This document shows, in pieces, positions 1 through 8,758 of a stretch of DNA of 17,693 bases. Position numbers and translations under genes: made by a program. The stretch's first letter is position 1, and each line of letters starts with the position of its first letter. The DNA is from an uncultured Allomuricauda sp. (GTDB taxonomy: Bacteria; Bacteroidota; Bacteroidia; Flavobacteriales; Flavobacteriaceae): NCBI GenBank assembly GCA_937911965.1, contig CALDPL010000235.1, positions 1-17,693 on the forward strand. Reading direction: 5' to 3'. The notes under the pieces are model-generated. The model did not search any database and was not told the origin of the DNA. It saw only the letters and a program-made list of their open reading frames with translations.

Positions 1-687
1 CTGATAGAATATATTTATGCCGGGCCCCACAGCTCCTTTGTGCCCAAGGACTTCATTTCCTATAACAGGAACATGACCGCCCTGGCCGAACTGGGCTTTA
101 TCGTGGTGCAGATCGATGGAATGGGCACCTCCAACCGATCCAAGGCCTTCCACGATGTTTGTTGGAAAAACCTAAAGGATGCCGGCTTCCCCGATCGAAA
201 ATTATGGATTCGGGCGGCCGCAAAAAAATATCCCTATATGGATGTGGACCGGGTGGGCATCTTCGGAACCTCGGCAGGGGGCCAGAATGCCGCCGCGGCC
301 TTGGTCTTCAATTCGGATTTTTACAGTGTGGCGGTATCCTCCTGTGGATGCCACGACAACCGGATGGACAAAATCTGGTGGAACGAACAGTTCATGGGAT
401 ATCCCATAGGTCCCCATTACGCGGCCTGTTCCAATGTTGAAAATGCCGCGCAGATGGGCGGGGACCTGATGTTGATCTTGGGCGAGGTGGACGATAATGT
501 GGACCCGGCGAGCACCATGCAGTTCGCGGATGCCCTGATCAAGGCCAATAAGGATTTTGAACTGGTCACCATCCCGGGCATGGGACATTCCTCGGGCGGG
601 GAATACGGGGAACGCAAGCGTAGGGACTTTTTTGTCAAACACCTCATGGGGATCGACCCCCCGTCCTGGGAAGCGATATACGAATAG
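1..687 (+). CDS. S9 prolyl-oligopeptidase-like serine hydrolase, C-terminal part (5' end outside window)
   Basis: The reading frame is open from the first base, so the start lies upstream and only about 228 C-terminal residues are visible. They form the alpha/beta-hydrolase domain of peptidase family S9 (DPP IV/prolyl oligopeptidase type). Numbering from the first codon, the triad is Ser91 in GTSAGG, Asp164 in GEVDDNVDP (same place as the DDNV motif of DPP IV) and His196 in GMGHSSGG. Family members are usually 700-850 residues with an N-terminal beta-propeller, presumably upstream here. S9 enzymes cleave after proline or alanine in peptides, but this fold also includes esterases, and GTSAGG differs from the DPP IV form GWSYGG. 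The next gene begins 62 bases on with no visible terminator, so it is probably co-transcribed with the glycosidases. Family assignment is firm; the substrate is unknown. Confidence 0.85.
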   Translation: MIEYIYAGPHSSFVPKDFISYNRNMTALAELGFIVVQIDGMGTSNRSKAFHDVCWKNLKDAGFPDRKLWIRAAAKKYPYMDVDRVGIFGTSAGGQNAAAALVFNSDFYSVAVSSCGCHDNRMDKIWWNEQFMGYPIGPHYAACSNVENAAQMGGDLMLILGEVDDNVDPASTMQFADALIKANKDFELVTIPGMGHSSGGEYGERKRRDFFVKHLMGIDPPSWEAIYE

Positions 688-749
688 GGTCCGGGGGCAA
701 AGGATCCCTGACCGACATTAAAATCAAGAATTTAAAAACAGACGGAAAG

Positions 750-2282
750 ATGAAATTTCAAAGGTTGCTACTTTGTACATTGGTGGGAATTTGTGCCATG
801 GGCACTAGGACCTCGGCCCAGGAGGGCCATCAAATCCTGGATGGGATCGGGGAAACGGGATTGATTTCCCGTCATATCTTTGAGGGGGATGCCAGGGATT
901 GGTCCAGAAACACCCTCCACGCCCGGGTCTATGGGGCCGAGGATGCGTTTGTGGAAGACCGGCGCTTCGGAAAGACCCTTTCCCTCAAAGCGGACGATCA
1001 GGCTTATGTCATGCTGCCCGGGGAAGCCGTGGAAGGGGAGGAGTCCCTCAGTATCACGGGCTGGGTCTATTTGCGCTCGGAGCGGCCCGGACAATTGTAC
1101 TTCGATTTCGGAAAGGATGGGAGGAACCATTTTTTCCTGGCACCCTTCGGCACTGTGGAACTGCCGGAATTTCATGTGGGGTTCATCCGAAATGCCCTGC
1201 CGGTCCATACCACCGCTTCCCCGGGCTATAAATTGGAAACGGACCAATGGGTGCATTTGGCCCTGGTCCTGGATATCCCCTCCAAAACCATTAGTTCCTA
1301 TGTCAATGGGGAACGGGTGGGGAGAACCGAAGATGTGGATCTGGAACTCAACCAATTTTTCACCCACGAGAACAAACTCTATATCGGAAGGTCATTGGTC
1401 CAAGGGAGCCCTTTTCTGGATGCCAAGGTTTACGATTTCAGGATCTACCGCATCCCTCTGGAAGAATCACAGATCGGCCGGATCCGTTACAATGCCCTCA
1501 GGGGGGGACAAGGAAGCGGTCCCAGGGAAAGACCGGTGGACAACCTGCCCCAATTCGATCCTGACGCCCCCCAATTGTACAACGAATTTCTCACGGGGGT
1601 ATCGGATGTGGCCGTGGAGACCACAGTGGGGACCTTGCCCCGATTGCCACGCTATGTCAAAGGGACCTATTCCAATGGGAAGGAGGGGCCCAAGGTGCGG
1701 GTGATCTGGCCTGCTCCGACCGATAATGCCTCAGTGCTCAAGAGTGGGAGCCATATCGTCACTGGGGAAGTCTCCGGTACGGATTTCAGGCCCAAAGCCA
1801 TGGTGACCGTCAAGGCGGGGCCCGGGGAAAAAGCCCCGGACCGCAATTTGGAGGCATTTGCCCTGGACCAAGTATCCTTGAACACAGACCTGCAGGGCAA
1901 CAAGACAAAATTCATTGAAAACCGGGACAAGTTCATCAATACCTTGGCAGGGACCAATACGGATTCCTTTCTCTATATGTTCCGAAATGCCTTCGGACAA
2001 CAACAGCCCGTTGGGGCTGAACCCCTGGGAGTCTGGGACAGCCAGGAAACCAAGTTAAGGGGCCATGCCACCGGCCATTACCTCACGGCCTTGGCACAGG
2101 CCTATGCAAGTACCGGATACGACAAGGCCCTACAGGACAATTTTGCCCAGAAGATGGAATATATGGTCGACGTATTGTACGAACTGTCCCAAATGTCGGG
2201 CAATCCCCAAAAGCCGGGAGGCAAATACATTTCAGATCCGACCAAGGTAACCCCAGCTCCCGGAAAGGCCCAATTTAAGTGA
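750..2282 (+). pseudogene. GH127/GH146-type beta-L-arabinofuranosidase, 5' part (frameshifted): signal peptide, LamG, Ig-like, start of catalytic domain
   Basis: This is the N-terminal 510 residues of a DUF1680 glycosidase whose rest continues in another frame from about 2281. A Sec signal peptide (residues 1-23, cut after TSA) is followed by a LamG/concanavalin A-like module (about 36-245), an Ig-like segment (about 284-350, resembling bacterial Ig-like group 4), and from about 371 the first helices of the catalytic barrel, including the stretch LRGHATGHYLTALAQAY. The frame ends at TGA 2280-2282. The other frame has a stop at 2248-2250, so the lesion lies between 2251 and 2282. Removing one T from TTT at 2274-2276 would give AQLSEAGIRTDYWNWG without a break. 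GH127/GH146 enzymes release beta-L-arabinofuranose, for example from hydroxyproline-linked arabinan or pectic side chains. Without its second half this product should be inactive, unless the shift is a sequencing error. Confidence 0.85.
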
Positions 2283-2355
2283 AGCGGGAATCCGCACGGA
2301 CTATTGGAACTGGGGCAAGGGCTTTATAAGCGCCTACCCTCCCGATCAGTTCATC

Positions 2356-3786
2356 ATGCTGGAACACGGGGCCACCTATGGGACACAGAACACCCAAATC
2401 TGGGCCCCCTACTACACCCTTCACAAAATATTGGCGGGACTGATGGATATTTACCAGGTCAGTGAAAATGAAAAGGCCCTGGAAATTGCCAGGGGCATGG
2501 GGGATTGGGTCCATGCCCGTTTGAGACAATTGTCCACCCAGACCCTGATTTCCATGTGGGGCATGTACATTGCGGGGGAATTCGGAGGGATGAACGAGGC
2601 CATGGCCCGTTTGGAACGAATCACCGGGGAGGCCCGATATTTGGAGACTGCCCGGCTGTTCGACAATATCCGGATGTTCTTCGGGGATGCGTCACATTCC
2701 CATGGTCTGGCCAAAAATGTGGACAGCTTCCGGGGACTTCACGCCAACCAACACATCCCTCAGATTGTGGGAGCCCTCGAAATCTATAGGGATTCCGACC
2801 TTTCAGAATATTTCCAGGTGGCGGATAATTTCTGGTACAGGGCAAAAAATGATTATACCTACAGTATCGGAGGGGTCGCAGGGGCGAGAAATCCAACCAA
2901 TGCGGAATGTTTCATCGCTCAGCCGGCGAGTCTATACGAGAATGGGTTCGCCTCAGGGGGACAGAACGAAACCTGTGCGACCTACAATATGCTCAAACTT
3001 ACCCGAAATCTCTTTCTCTTTGAGCAACGGCCCGAACTCATGGATTACTATGAGCGGGGACTCTACAACCACATCCTGGCCTCCGTGGCCGAGGACAGCC
3101 CCGCCAACACCTATCATGTACCCCTCAGACCGGGGTCCATCAAGAGGTTCGGCAATCCCGATATGACCGGATTCACCTGCTGCAATGGAACCGCCATTGA
3201 GAGCGGCACCAAATTGCAGAACTCCATTTATTTCAGGAGCAGGGACAATGATCAGCTCTATGTCAACCTTTTTGTCCCATCCACCCTGAAGTGGACCCAA
3301 AAGGGAATCACCGTGGAACAGCGCACCAGCTACCCCAGGGAAGACCGCACCCAATTGTCGATCCGTGGCAAGGGGAGGTTTGAGTTGAACCTGCGCGTGC
3401 CCCACTGGGCGACCAACGGATTCGAGCTGTCCATCAACGGAAAGGTCCAAAAGGTCGATGCCAAACCGGGCAACTATCTCAAAATTGAGCGCAAATGGAA
3501 GGACGGGGACACCGTGGATGTCAAAATGCCCTTTGGCTTTTACCTGGAACCCGTGATGGACCAACAGAACATTGCCAGTATTTTTTACGGTCCCATTCTA
3601 CTGGTGGCCCAGGAAGGGGAAGCCAGGAACCAATGGAGGAAGGTGAGCCTGGATGGTTGGGACATCGAAAAATCCATCCAAGGGGATCCCGAGAAATTGG
3701 AGTTTACCATTGATGGGGTGGAATACCGTCCCTTCTATGAAACCTATGGCAGGCATTCGGTCTATTTGGACGTGGAGCTGGAATAA
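2356..3786 (+). pseudogene. GH127/GH146-type beta-L-arabinofuranosidase, 3' part with the catalytic residues (frameshifted)
   Basis: These 476 residues are the catalytic core of the same DUF1680 enzyme. The homologous frame is readable from about 2275 (LSEAGIRTDYWNWG), before the first ATG at 2356, which is therefore an internal methionine (IMLEHGATYG) and not a natural start. The zinc and nucleophile signature of GH127 is complete: Glu205 and Cys207 in NETCATYN, and Cys275-Cys276 in FTCCNGTAIE, matching the Glu/Cys/Cys-Cys cluster known from Bifidobacterium longum HypBA1. The (alpha/alpha)6 barrel is followed by beta-sandwich material (residues 290-476). The core shows no further lesion, which favours a recent mutation or a single base error. 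Known family members act on terminal beta-L-arabinofuranosyl units. If translated alone from 2356, the fragment would lack both a signal peptide and the barrel's first helices. The next gene follows after 66 bases. Confidence 0.88.
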
Positions 3787-3852
3787 GGGGAAGGCCCCAT
3801 CACAAAAACAAAGATATTGGATTGCATGGCGATCGATTTAACTGAAACAAAG

Positions 3853-6552
3853 ATGAAACACTTGAAGTATTGGATGGTATCGGCAGCCTGTTTTGTCGGT
3901 ATGGGGACCATGGTCGCACAGCAAACCTATTGGAGCCGTGTGGAGAAAAGGGAATCCACCCTGGGCATAGCCGAGGTTTATCAAAAGTTCGACACCCCTG
4001 ATTTCCGATTGAAACTGGTCAGGGCTTCCCAAACGGTGGCCGCCCTCAATCCCAACAAGGATCCCTATTTTGATTTCACCCCAGGGGAACGATTGGGGAT
4101 CCGGGACAAGGACAGCCTCTACCATTTGGGGGATATAAATTTGAGCATCCGCATCGGCAACGGACCTTGGAAGGATTATTCAACAGCCACGCAGCGTGCT
4201 CCCGTAGAGCCTTTGGAGGTCGGTGGGAAGGTCCTGGCCGCTGCAGATCTGGCCAATACCCTGCCCGATGATATTCCGGTATCCGTAAAACGTTATTGGG
4301 AACTTGATGGGGACCAATTGGTCCTCAGGTTTGAGATCACCAATACCCAAAAGGTTCCCGTAGAGTTGGGAGCCCTGGGAGTACCCATGATCTTCAACAA
4401 CATTCTCGAGGGGAAATCTTTGACCGAGGCCCATGCCGACAACGTGTTCTTCGATCCCTATATCGGGATGGATGCGGGCTATCTCGAGGTCAAAAGACTG
4501 AGCGGAAGGGGCCCGGCCCTCTTGGTACTGCCCAAGGAGAACATGCCCTTTGAGGCATACCGTCCCCTTTTGGACGACCCCACTCCAAAGAGCATTGTAT
4601 TCGAAGGCTTTCACGAATGGATGGCCTACAGCAGGACCTATGCGGAAACCCGATGGAAAGGGGTGGAACAATGGAACGAACCAAAATCGATCTTGCTCTC
4701 CCCGGGAGAGCATAGGAACCACTCCCTGAAATTTGTGCTGGCCGAAGGGATCAAGGGAATTCAGGATAAATTGACCGAGGAAGGGCAGCCCAAGGCGGTC
4801 GGAATTCCGGGTTATGTCCTTCCCTTGGATGTCAAGGCCCAATTGTTGATCGATCATAAAAGCGATATTGTAAATCTGAAAGTGGAGCCCAAAGGGGCCT
4901 TGGAGGTCAAAGAGGAAGGCCGTACGGCCTCGGGCATGAAGAAATTCAGGGTAGAGGGGAAAAAGTGGGGCAGGGCTCGGCTTACCCTCGGCTATGCTGA
5001 CGGAAAAGTACAGACCATAAACTATAAGGTCATCAAACAGGAAGCCCGGGTCATCGATGATTTTGGACATTTCCTGACTACCGAACAATGGCTCGACGAT
5101 CCCAACGACCCCTTTGGAAGGAGTCCTTCTGCAATCACTTATGATTACGAAAAAAAGGAACAGGTGGTACAGGACAGTAGGGCTTGGATTTCAGGCCTTA
5201 GCGATGAGGGAGGGGCCGGAAGTTGGTTGGCCGCCATTATGAAACAGTTGGTCCGTCCCGAAAAGACGGAAATCGTGAAATTGCAACAATTTGTGGACCA
5301 AACCCTATGGGGGGGCATACAATACAATGAGGGGCCCCATAAATATGGGGTCAAAAAGAGCATGTTCTACTATGAGCCGGATTCCCTTCCCAAAGGAACC
5401 TATAGCGAGAATATCAATTTCAATACTTGGGCGGCCTGGAACCATGAGCATGCCAACAGTCCCGGCAGGTCCTACAACTATCCCCATGTGGCCGCGGCCC
5501 ATTGGGTATTCTACCGTTTGGCCCGATACCATCAGGGCTTGGTGGACAACCATCCCTGGAAATGGTACCTGGAAAATGCCTACCACACCACTGTGGCCAT
5601 GATGGAACAGGCTCCCTATTACGCCCAATTCGGACAGATGGAGGGTTCGGTCTTTTTGTTTATCCTCCAGGACCTGAAAAATGAGGGTCTTGTCGAGCTG
5701 GCCGAGGATTTGGAAAAAAGGATGAAGGCCCGTGCGGACCATTGGAGGGCCCTGGATTACCCCTTTGGCAGTGAAATGCCCTGGGATTCCACCGGGCAGG
5801 AGGAAGTCTATATGTGGTCCGACCATTTTGGCTATGACCGAAAGGCCATGGTCACCCTGAGTGCCATACTGGCCTATATGCCCACCATGCCCCATTGGGG
5901 CTATAACGGCAATGCCAGAAGGTATTGGGACTTCCTCTATGGGGGCAAGGCGGGGGAAACCTCCCGGGTGGAGCGTCAGATTCATCATTACGGATCCTCT
6001 CTGAACGCCATTCCCGTCCTCCACCACTTCAGGAAAAACCCCGAAGACCTCTATCTTTTAAGGGTGGGCTACGGGGGGCTATTGGGGGGGATCTCCAATA
6101 TAACCCAGGATGGTTTTGGACCGGCGGCCTTCCATTCCTACCCGTCCACTTTGGAAATTGATGGAATATCAGGGGATTACGGTTCCGGATTTTATGGCTA
6201 TGCGGTGAACAGTTCCTCCTATTTGGTAGAGGATGGGGAACTGGGCTGGTTGGCCTTTGGGGGGAATCTGACCCAAAAAGGAGAATTGGTGCGTATGGAA
6301 TTGACCACTGCGGCAAGTTCCAGGTTGTACCTTGCACCCAAAAAATTGTGGATCACCCTGGATGCCGGAAGTATTGCGGAGGTATCCTACAACATCAAAA
6401 CAGGGGAAGTGGTCCTTGTTATGGATCCGGCAACGCAGTACACCCCCAAAGCCTATCTGAGAATCGATGGGGAGGTCCGACTTCCCTACAAGAAGGTCCG
6501 GGGAGCCTATGAAATCGAATTGGGCAAAAATCCAACCTCGATAAAGTTCTAA
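3853..6552 (+). CDS. Large exported protein resembling the DUF5695 family, possible glycoside hydrolase
   Basis: An 899-residue exported protein. I prefer ATG 3853 over the in-frame ATG at 3817 because it places a Sec signal peptide at the very N-terminus (MKHLKYWMVSAACFVGMGTM, cut near VAQ). About 25-315 looks like a large beta-sandwich; about 317-400 looks like a small Ig-like domain; about 400-745 is helix-rich with many aromatic residues, as in an (alpha/alpha)6 toroid; the rest is again beta. An acid-rich, Trp-rich stretch in the helical region holds Glu641, Asp645, Glu650, Glu651 and Asp657 (EMPWDSTGQEEVYMWSDHFG). The layout resembles clan-type glycosidases with a supersandwich plus toroid. 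I recognise it as DUF5695-like from memory, with moderate certainty, and know no proven activity. Sitting between GH127 and GH43 genes, it is probably a carbohydrate-active enzyme acting outside the cytoplasm on an arabinose-containing substrate. Confidence 0.7.
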   Translation: MKHLKYWMVSAACFVGMGTMVAQQTYWSRVEKRESTLGIAEVYQKFDTPDFRLKLVRASQTVAALNPNKDPYFDFTPGERLGIRDKDSLYHLGDINLSIRIGNGPWKDYSTATQRAPVEPLEVGGKVLAAADLANTLPDDIPVSVKRYWELDGDQLVLRFEITNTQKVPVELGALGVPMIFNNILEGKSLTEAHADNVFFDPYIGMDAGYLEVKRLSGRGPALLVLPKENMPFEAYRPLLDDPTPKSIVFEGFHEWMAYSRTYAETRWKGVEQWNEPKSILLSPGEHRNHSLKFVLAEGIKGIQDKLTEEGQPKAVGIPGYVLPLDVKAQLLIDHKSDIVNLKVEPKGALEVKEEGRTASGMKKFRVEGKKWGRARLTLGYADGKVQTINYKVIKQEARVIDDFGHFLTTEQWLDDPNDPFGRSPSAITYDYEKKEQVVQDSRAWISGLSDEGGAGSWLAAIMKQLVRPEKTEIVKLQQFVDQTLWGGIQYNEGPHKYGVKKSMFYYEPDSLPKGTYSENINFNTWAAWNHEHANSPGRSYNYPHVAAAHWVFYRLARYHQGLVDNHPWKWYLENAYHTTVAMMEQAPYYAQFGQMEGSVFLFILQDLKNEGLVELAEDLEKRMKARADHWRALDYPFGSEMPWDSTGQEEVYMWSDHFGYDRKAMVTLSAILAYMPTMPHWGYNGNARRYWDFLYGGKAGETSRVERQIHHYGSSLNAIPVLHHFRKNPEDLYLLRVGYGGLLGGISNITQDGFGPAAFHSYPSTLEIDGISGDYGSGFYGYAVNSSSYLVEDGELGWLAFGGNLTQKGELVRMELTTAASSRLYLAPKKLWITLDAGSIAEVSYNIKTGEVVLVMDPATQYTPKAYLRIDGEVRLPYKKVRGAYEIELGKNPTSIKF

Positions 6553-6592
6553 GGGGGATAATAAGATTGTCTTAAAAAGACGGCTACGGCAT

Positions 6593-8737
6593 ATGGGAAC
6601 CAGGCTTTGCTATATTCTGATCTTATCCCTGCTCTGGTCAAATGTCCAGGGACAGGGGAAAGATGACATTCCCACAAGTGGGATCAACCCCGTGATTCCG
6701 GGCTATTTTGCCGACCCCACCATCAAAAAATTCGGGGATCTGTATTATATCTATGCCACCACGGACAATGAGATGTTGGCTTCGGGGGTCCCCACGGTAT
6801 GGTACAGTGATGATTTTGTAAACTGGTACAACCACACCATGGAGGTGCCATCCCTGGATGAGGTACAGCTCAGGAATTTTTGGGCCCCTGATATCGTCGA
6901 AGGGGCGGATGGTTTTTATTACCTTTATTTCGGCAATTGCCAGGCCGGTTGCAATATATACGGGTATCGCTCCGCCAGTCCGGTGGGTCCATGGGAAAAA
7001 TTGAGTGCCGATGATACCCCTGTGATCGCCAATAACTATCCCAGGGAAGGTTTTCCTTCCTTGGATGCCCAGTTTTTCAGGGATGATGACAGAAGAATCT
7101 ATGCCTATTGGGGAACCTGGGTGCATTACAACGGGGGCTATGCGGTAGGGGAGTTGGACACCCTGACCATGGCCAGGGTCACAAACCCGAATAACATTCC
7201 CTTGGAACAGACCCCCGGGCCTTTCGAGGCCGCCTATATGTTAAAAAAGGGCGATAAATACATCCTTATGTATTCGGGAGGGTCCTGCCACGATGAAACC
7301 TATAAGGTGAATTATTCCCATGGTGACACCCCATACGGCCCTTTTGTACCGGGGGAGAACAACCCCATCCTGGCCACCAATGGGGATGGCAGCGTCCACG
7401 GACCCGGCCATCATTCCGTCCTGGAGGAAAATGGACGGTATTATATCGCCTACCACAAACACGATCACCCCATGACCAGGGGGGGGATGTCAAGGCAGGT
7501 CTGTGTGGACCAACTGATTTTTGAAAACGATTCCACGATCCAAAGGGTCCGGCCCTCGAATAAGGGCATTGAAGAACTGTCGGGACCCGGGCTTCCCAAT
7601 AATCTGGCCTTGGGGGCCACGGCCACGGCCTCCTCTTCCTATCATTTGGACATCCCGGGTTACGACTATACCTACCGGCCCGAATTCGCTACGGACAACC
7701 ATAACGCCACCATGTGGAAGGCCGCGGACAATAGTTTTCCCCAACATTTGACCCTGGACCTGGGAGGGGTACGGAAAATCTCAAGGGTGATGCTGCAGTT
7801 TGAATTTGCGGGCTATTATTACCAATACAAGCTGGAACATTCCACTGATGGGACCCATTGGGTACCCTATGCGGACCGATCCGAAAACAGATTTCCCGGA
7901 AGTCCCATGATCGATGAGGGCGAAGCCGAGGCACGCTACTTGAGGCTCACGGTCCTGGATACGGAGAAGACCGGGCTATATGCCGCCCTGTGGAACTTCA
8001 AGGTCTACGATTCGCTTTTTGAGATTCCCTTGGATCTAAAACCCAAAGCATCCATGGAGGGTCCTTCCGCCAAAGGAGATCGCAAGTTGCTGATGGAAAT
8101 TCGGGCCAAGGATTTTCCACAGGGGAAGTTCGAGAGCCTTCCAAACAACGGTCATAGCGGAGGAACCTTTGAAAGAAAGGGAGATGTGGCCCTGGTCCGG
8201 GACGAGTTGGGAATCCCTGCCCTTGAGTTCACAAAGGGGGCCTTGGTCCTGGACCGTCCCGTACCCAAAAGTATGGAGTGGAATGGGGCCTTTACCGTGG
8301 CAACCTGGGTCAAGAACCCTGAAATCGACCAAAAAGGGGAATGTTTGTTGTCCTGGTGCGACCGCTTCAGGTTCAATCTTGCCAATTCGTACAATGCCCT
8401 GCACTTCAACAGTGGAAACTACGGGGCCGCGGCCCATTTGGACCACCACTTTGATATGGGATTCAACACCCTTCCCTCGGCCAACACTTGGCACCATATC
8501 GTGTTGACCTTTGATGGGGTAGTGGAAAAGCTGTATGTGGACGGGGAATTGGACAATGCCCAGATCATGGTATTGGCCTCACAGATTGAAAATGCCAAAA
8601 TACGGATTGGTGCCTCCGATATAGGGGAACACTATACCGGTCTTATGGCTTCCATGTCACTTTTCGACCATGCCCTCGATCAGGGGGAAATCACGGAATT
8701 GATGGAAAGTACAAGGCCCAATGCCAAAAATCGATGA
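6593..8737 (+). CDS. GH43 glycosidase with F5/8C and LamG modules
   Basis: A 714-residue exported enzyme with a Sec signal peptide (residues 1-20, cut near VQG). Residues about 30-325 form a GH43 five-bladed propeller with the expected catalytic trio: Asp41 (base, in PGYFADPTIK), Asp158 (pKa modulator, in PSLDAQFF) and Glu212 (acid, in PGPFEAAYML). His273/His274 in GPGHHS fit the usual metal-binding position. Residues about 336-475 match a discoidin F5/8 type C module (NLALGATATASS and ATDNHNATMWKA), and about 520-705 match a LamG module (FTVATWVKN, TWHHIVLTFDG). Both are likely carbohydrate-binding. GH43 covers alpha-L-arabinofuranosidases, arabinanases, beta-xylosidases and exo-galactanases. 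Location beside arabinose genes suggests arabinofuranosidase activity, but the subfamily cannot be read by eye. There is no type IX C-terminal sorting domain. The gene follows its neighbour by 40 bases and is the last of its strand run. Confidence 0.88.
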   Translation: MGTRLCYILILSLLWSNVQGQGKDDIPTSGINPVIPGYFADPTIKKFGDLYYIYATTDNEMLASGVPTVWYSDDFVNWYNHTMEVPSLDEVQLRNFWAPDIVEGADGFYYLYFGNCQAGCNIYGYRSASPVGPWEKLSADDTPVIANNYPREGFPSLDAQFFRDDDRRIYAYWGTWVHYNGGYAVGELDTLTMARVTNPNNIPLEQTPGPFEAAYMLKKGDKYILMYSGGSCHDETYKVNYSHGDTPYGPFVPGENNPILATNGDGSVHGPGHHSVLEENGRYYIAYHKHDHPMTRGGMSRQVCVDQLIFENDSTIQRVRPSNKGIEELSGPGLPNNLALGATATASSSYHLDIPGYDYTYRPEFATDNHNATMWKAADNSFPQHLTLDLGGVRKISRVMLQFEFAGYYYQYKLEHSTDGTHWVPYADRSENRFPGSPMIDEGEAEARYLRLTVLDTEKTGLYAALWNFKVYDSLFEIPLDLKPKASMEGPSAKGDRKLLMEIRAKDFPQGKFESLPNNGHSGGTFERKGDVALVRDELGIPALEFTKGALVLDRPVPKSMEWNGAFTVATWVKNPEIDQKGECLLSWCDRFRFNLANSYNALHFNSGNYGAAAHLDHHFDMGFNTLPSANTWHHIVLTFDGVVEKLYVDGELDNAQIMVLASQIENAKIRIGASDIGEHYTGLMASMSLFDHALDQGEITELMESTRPNAKNR

Positions 8738-8748
8738 TCCTTTTTGGC
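8723..8748. terminator. Possible bidirectional terminator between convergent genes
   Basis: A perfect inverted repeat, GCCAAAAA at 8723-8730 and TTTTTGGC at 8741-8748, surrounds a 10-base loop holding the GH43 stop codon. It lies in the 21-base gap between convergent genes, so either transcript would form a hairpin ending in a U-rich arm. The stem is weak (three G-C pairs) and the U run is inside the stem, so this is a tentative call. Confidence 0.45.
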
Positions 8749-8758
8749 CCATAGGTGC

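Noticed and set aside
202..642. Long open frames opposite or overlapping the enzyme genes throughout the window
   Set aside because: They lie inside recognised genes, show no family resemblance, and follow from the GC-rich codon pattern of the real frames.
2268..2283. Programmed +1 frameshift joining the two parts of the GH127-type gene
   Set aside because: The site CAA TTT AAG TGA has no recognisable slippery heptamer or prfB-like CTT TGA C signal, and such glycosidases are not known to use recoding.
2356..2360. ATG 2356 as a true start of an independent gene
   Set aside because: The family sequence continues upstream in the same frame (EAGIRTDYWNWG), no signal peptide follows, and the barrel would lack its first helices.
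6569..6581. Small hairpin GTCTT-AAA-AAGAC before the GH43 gene
   Set aside because: A 5-base stem without a T run is too weak for a terminator, and the genes on either side look co-transcribed.
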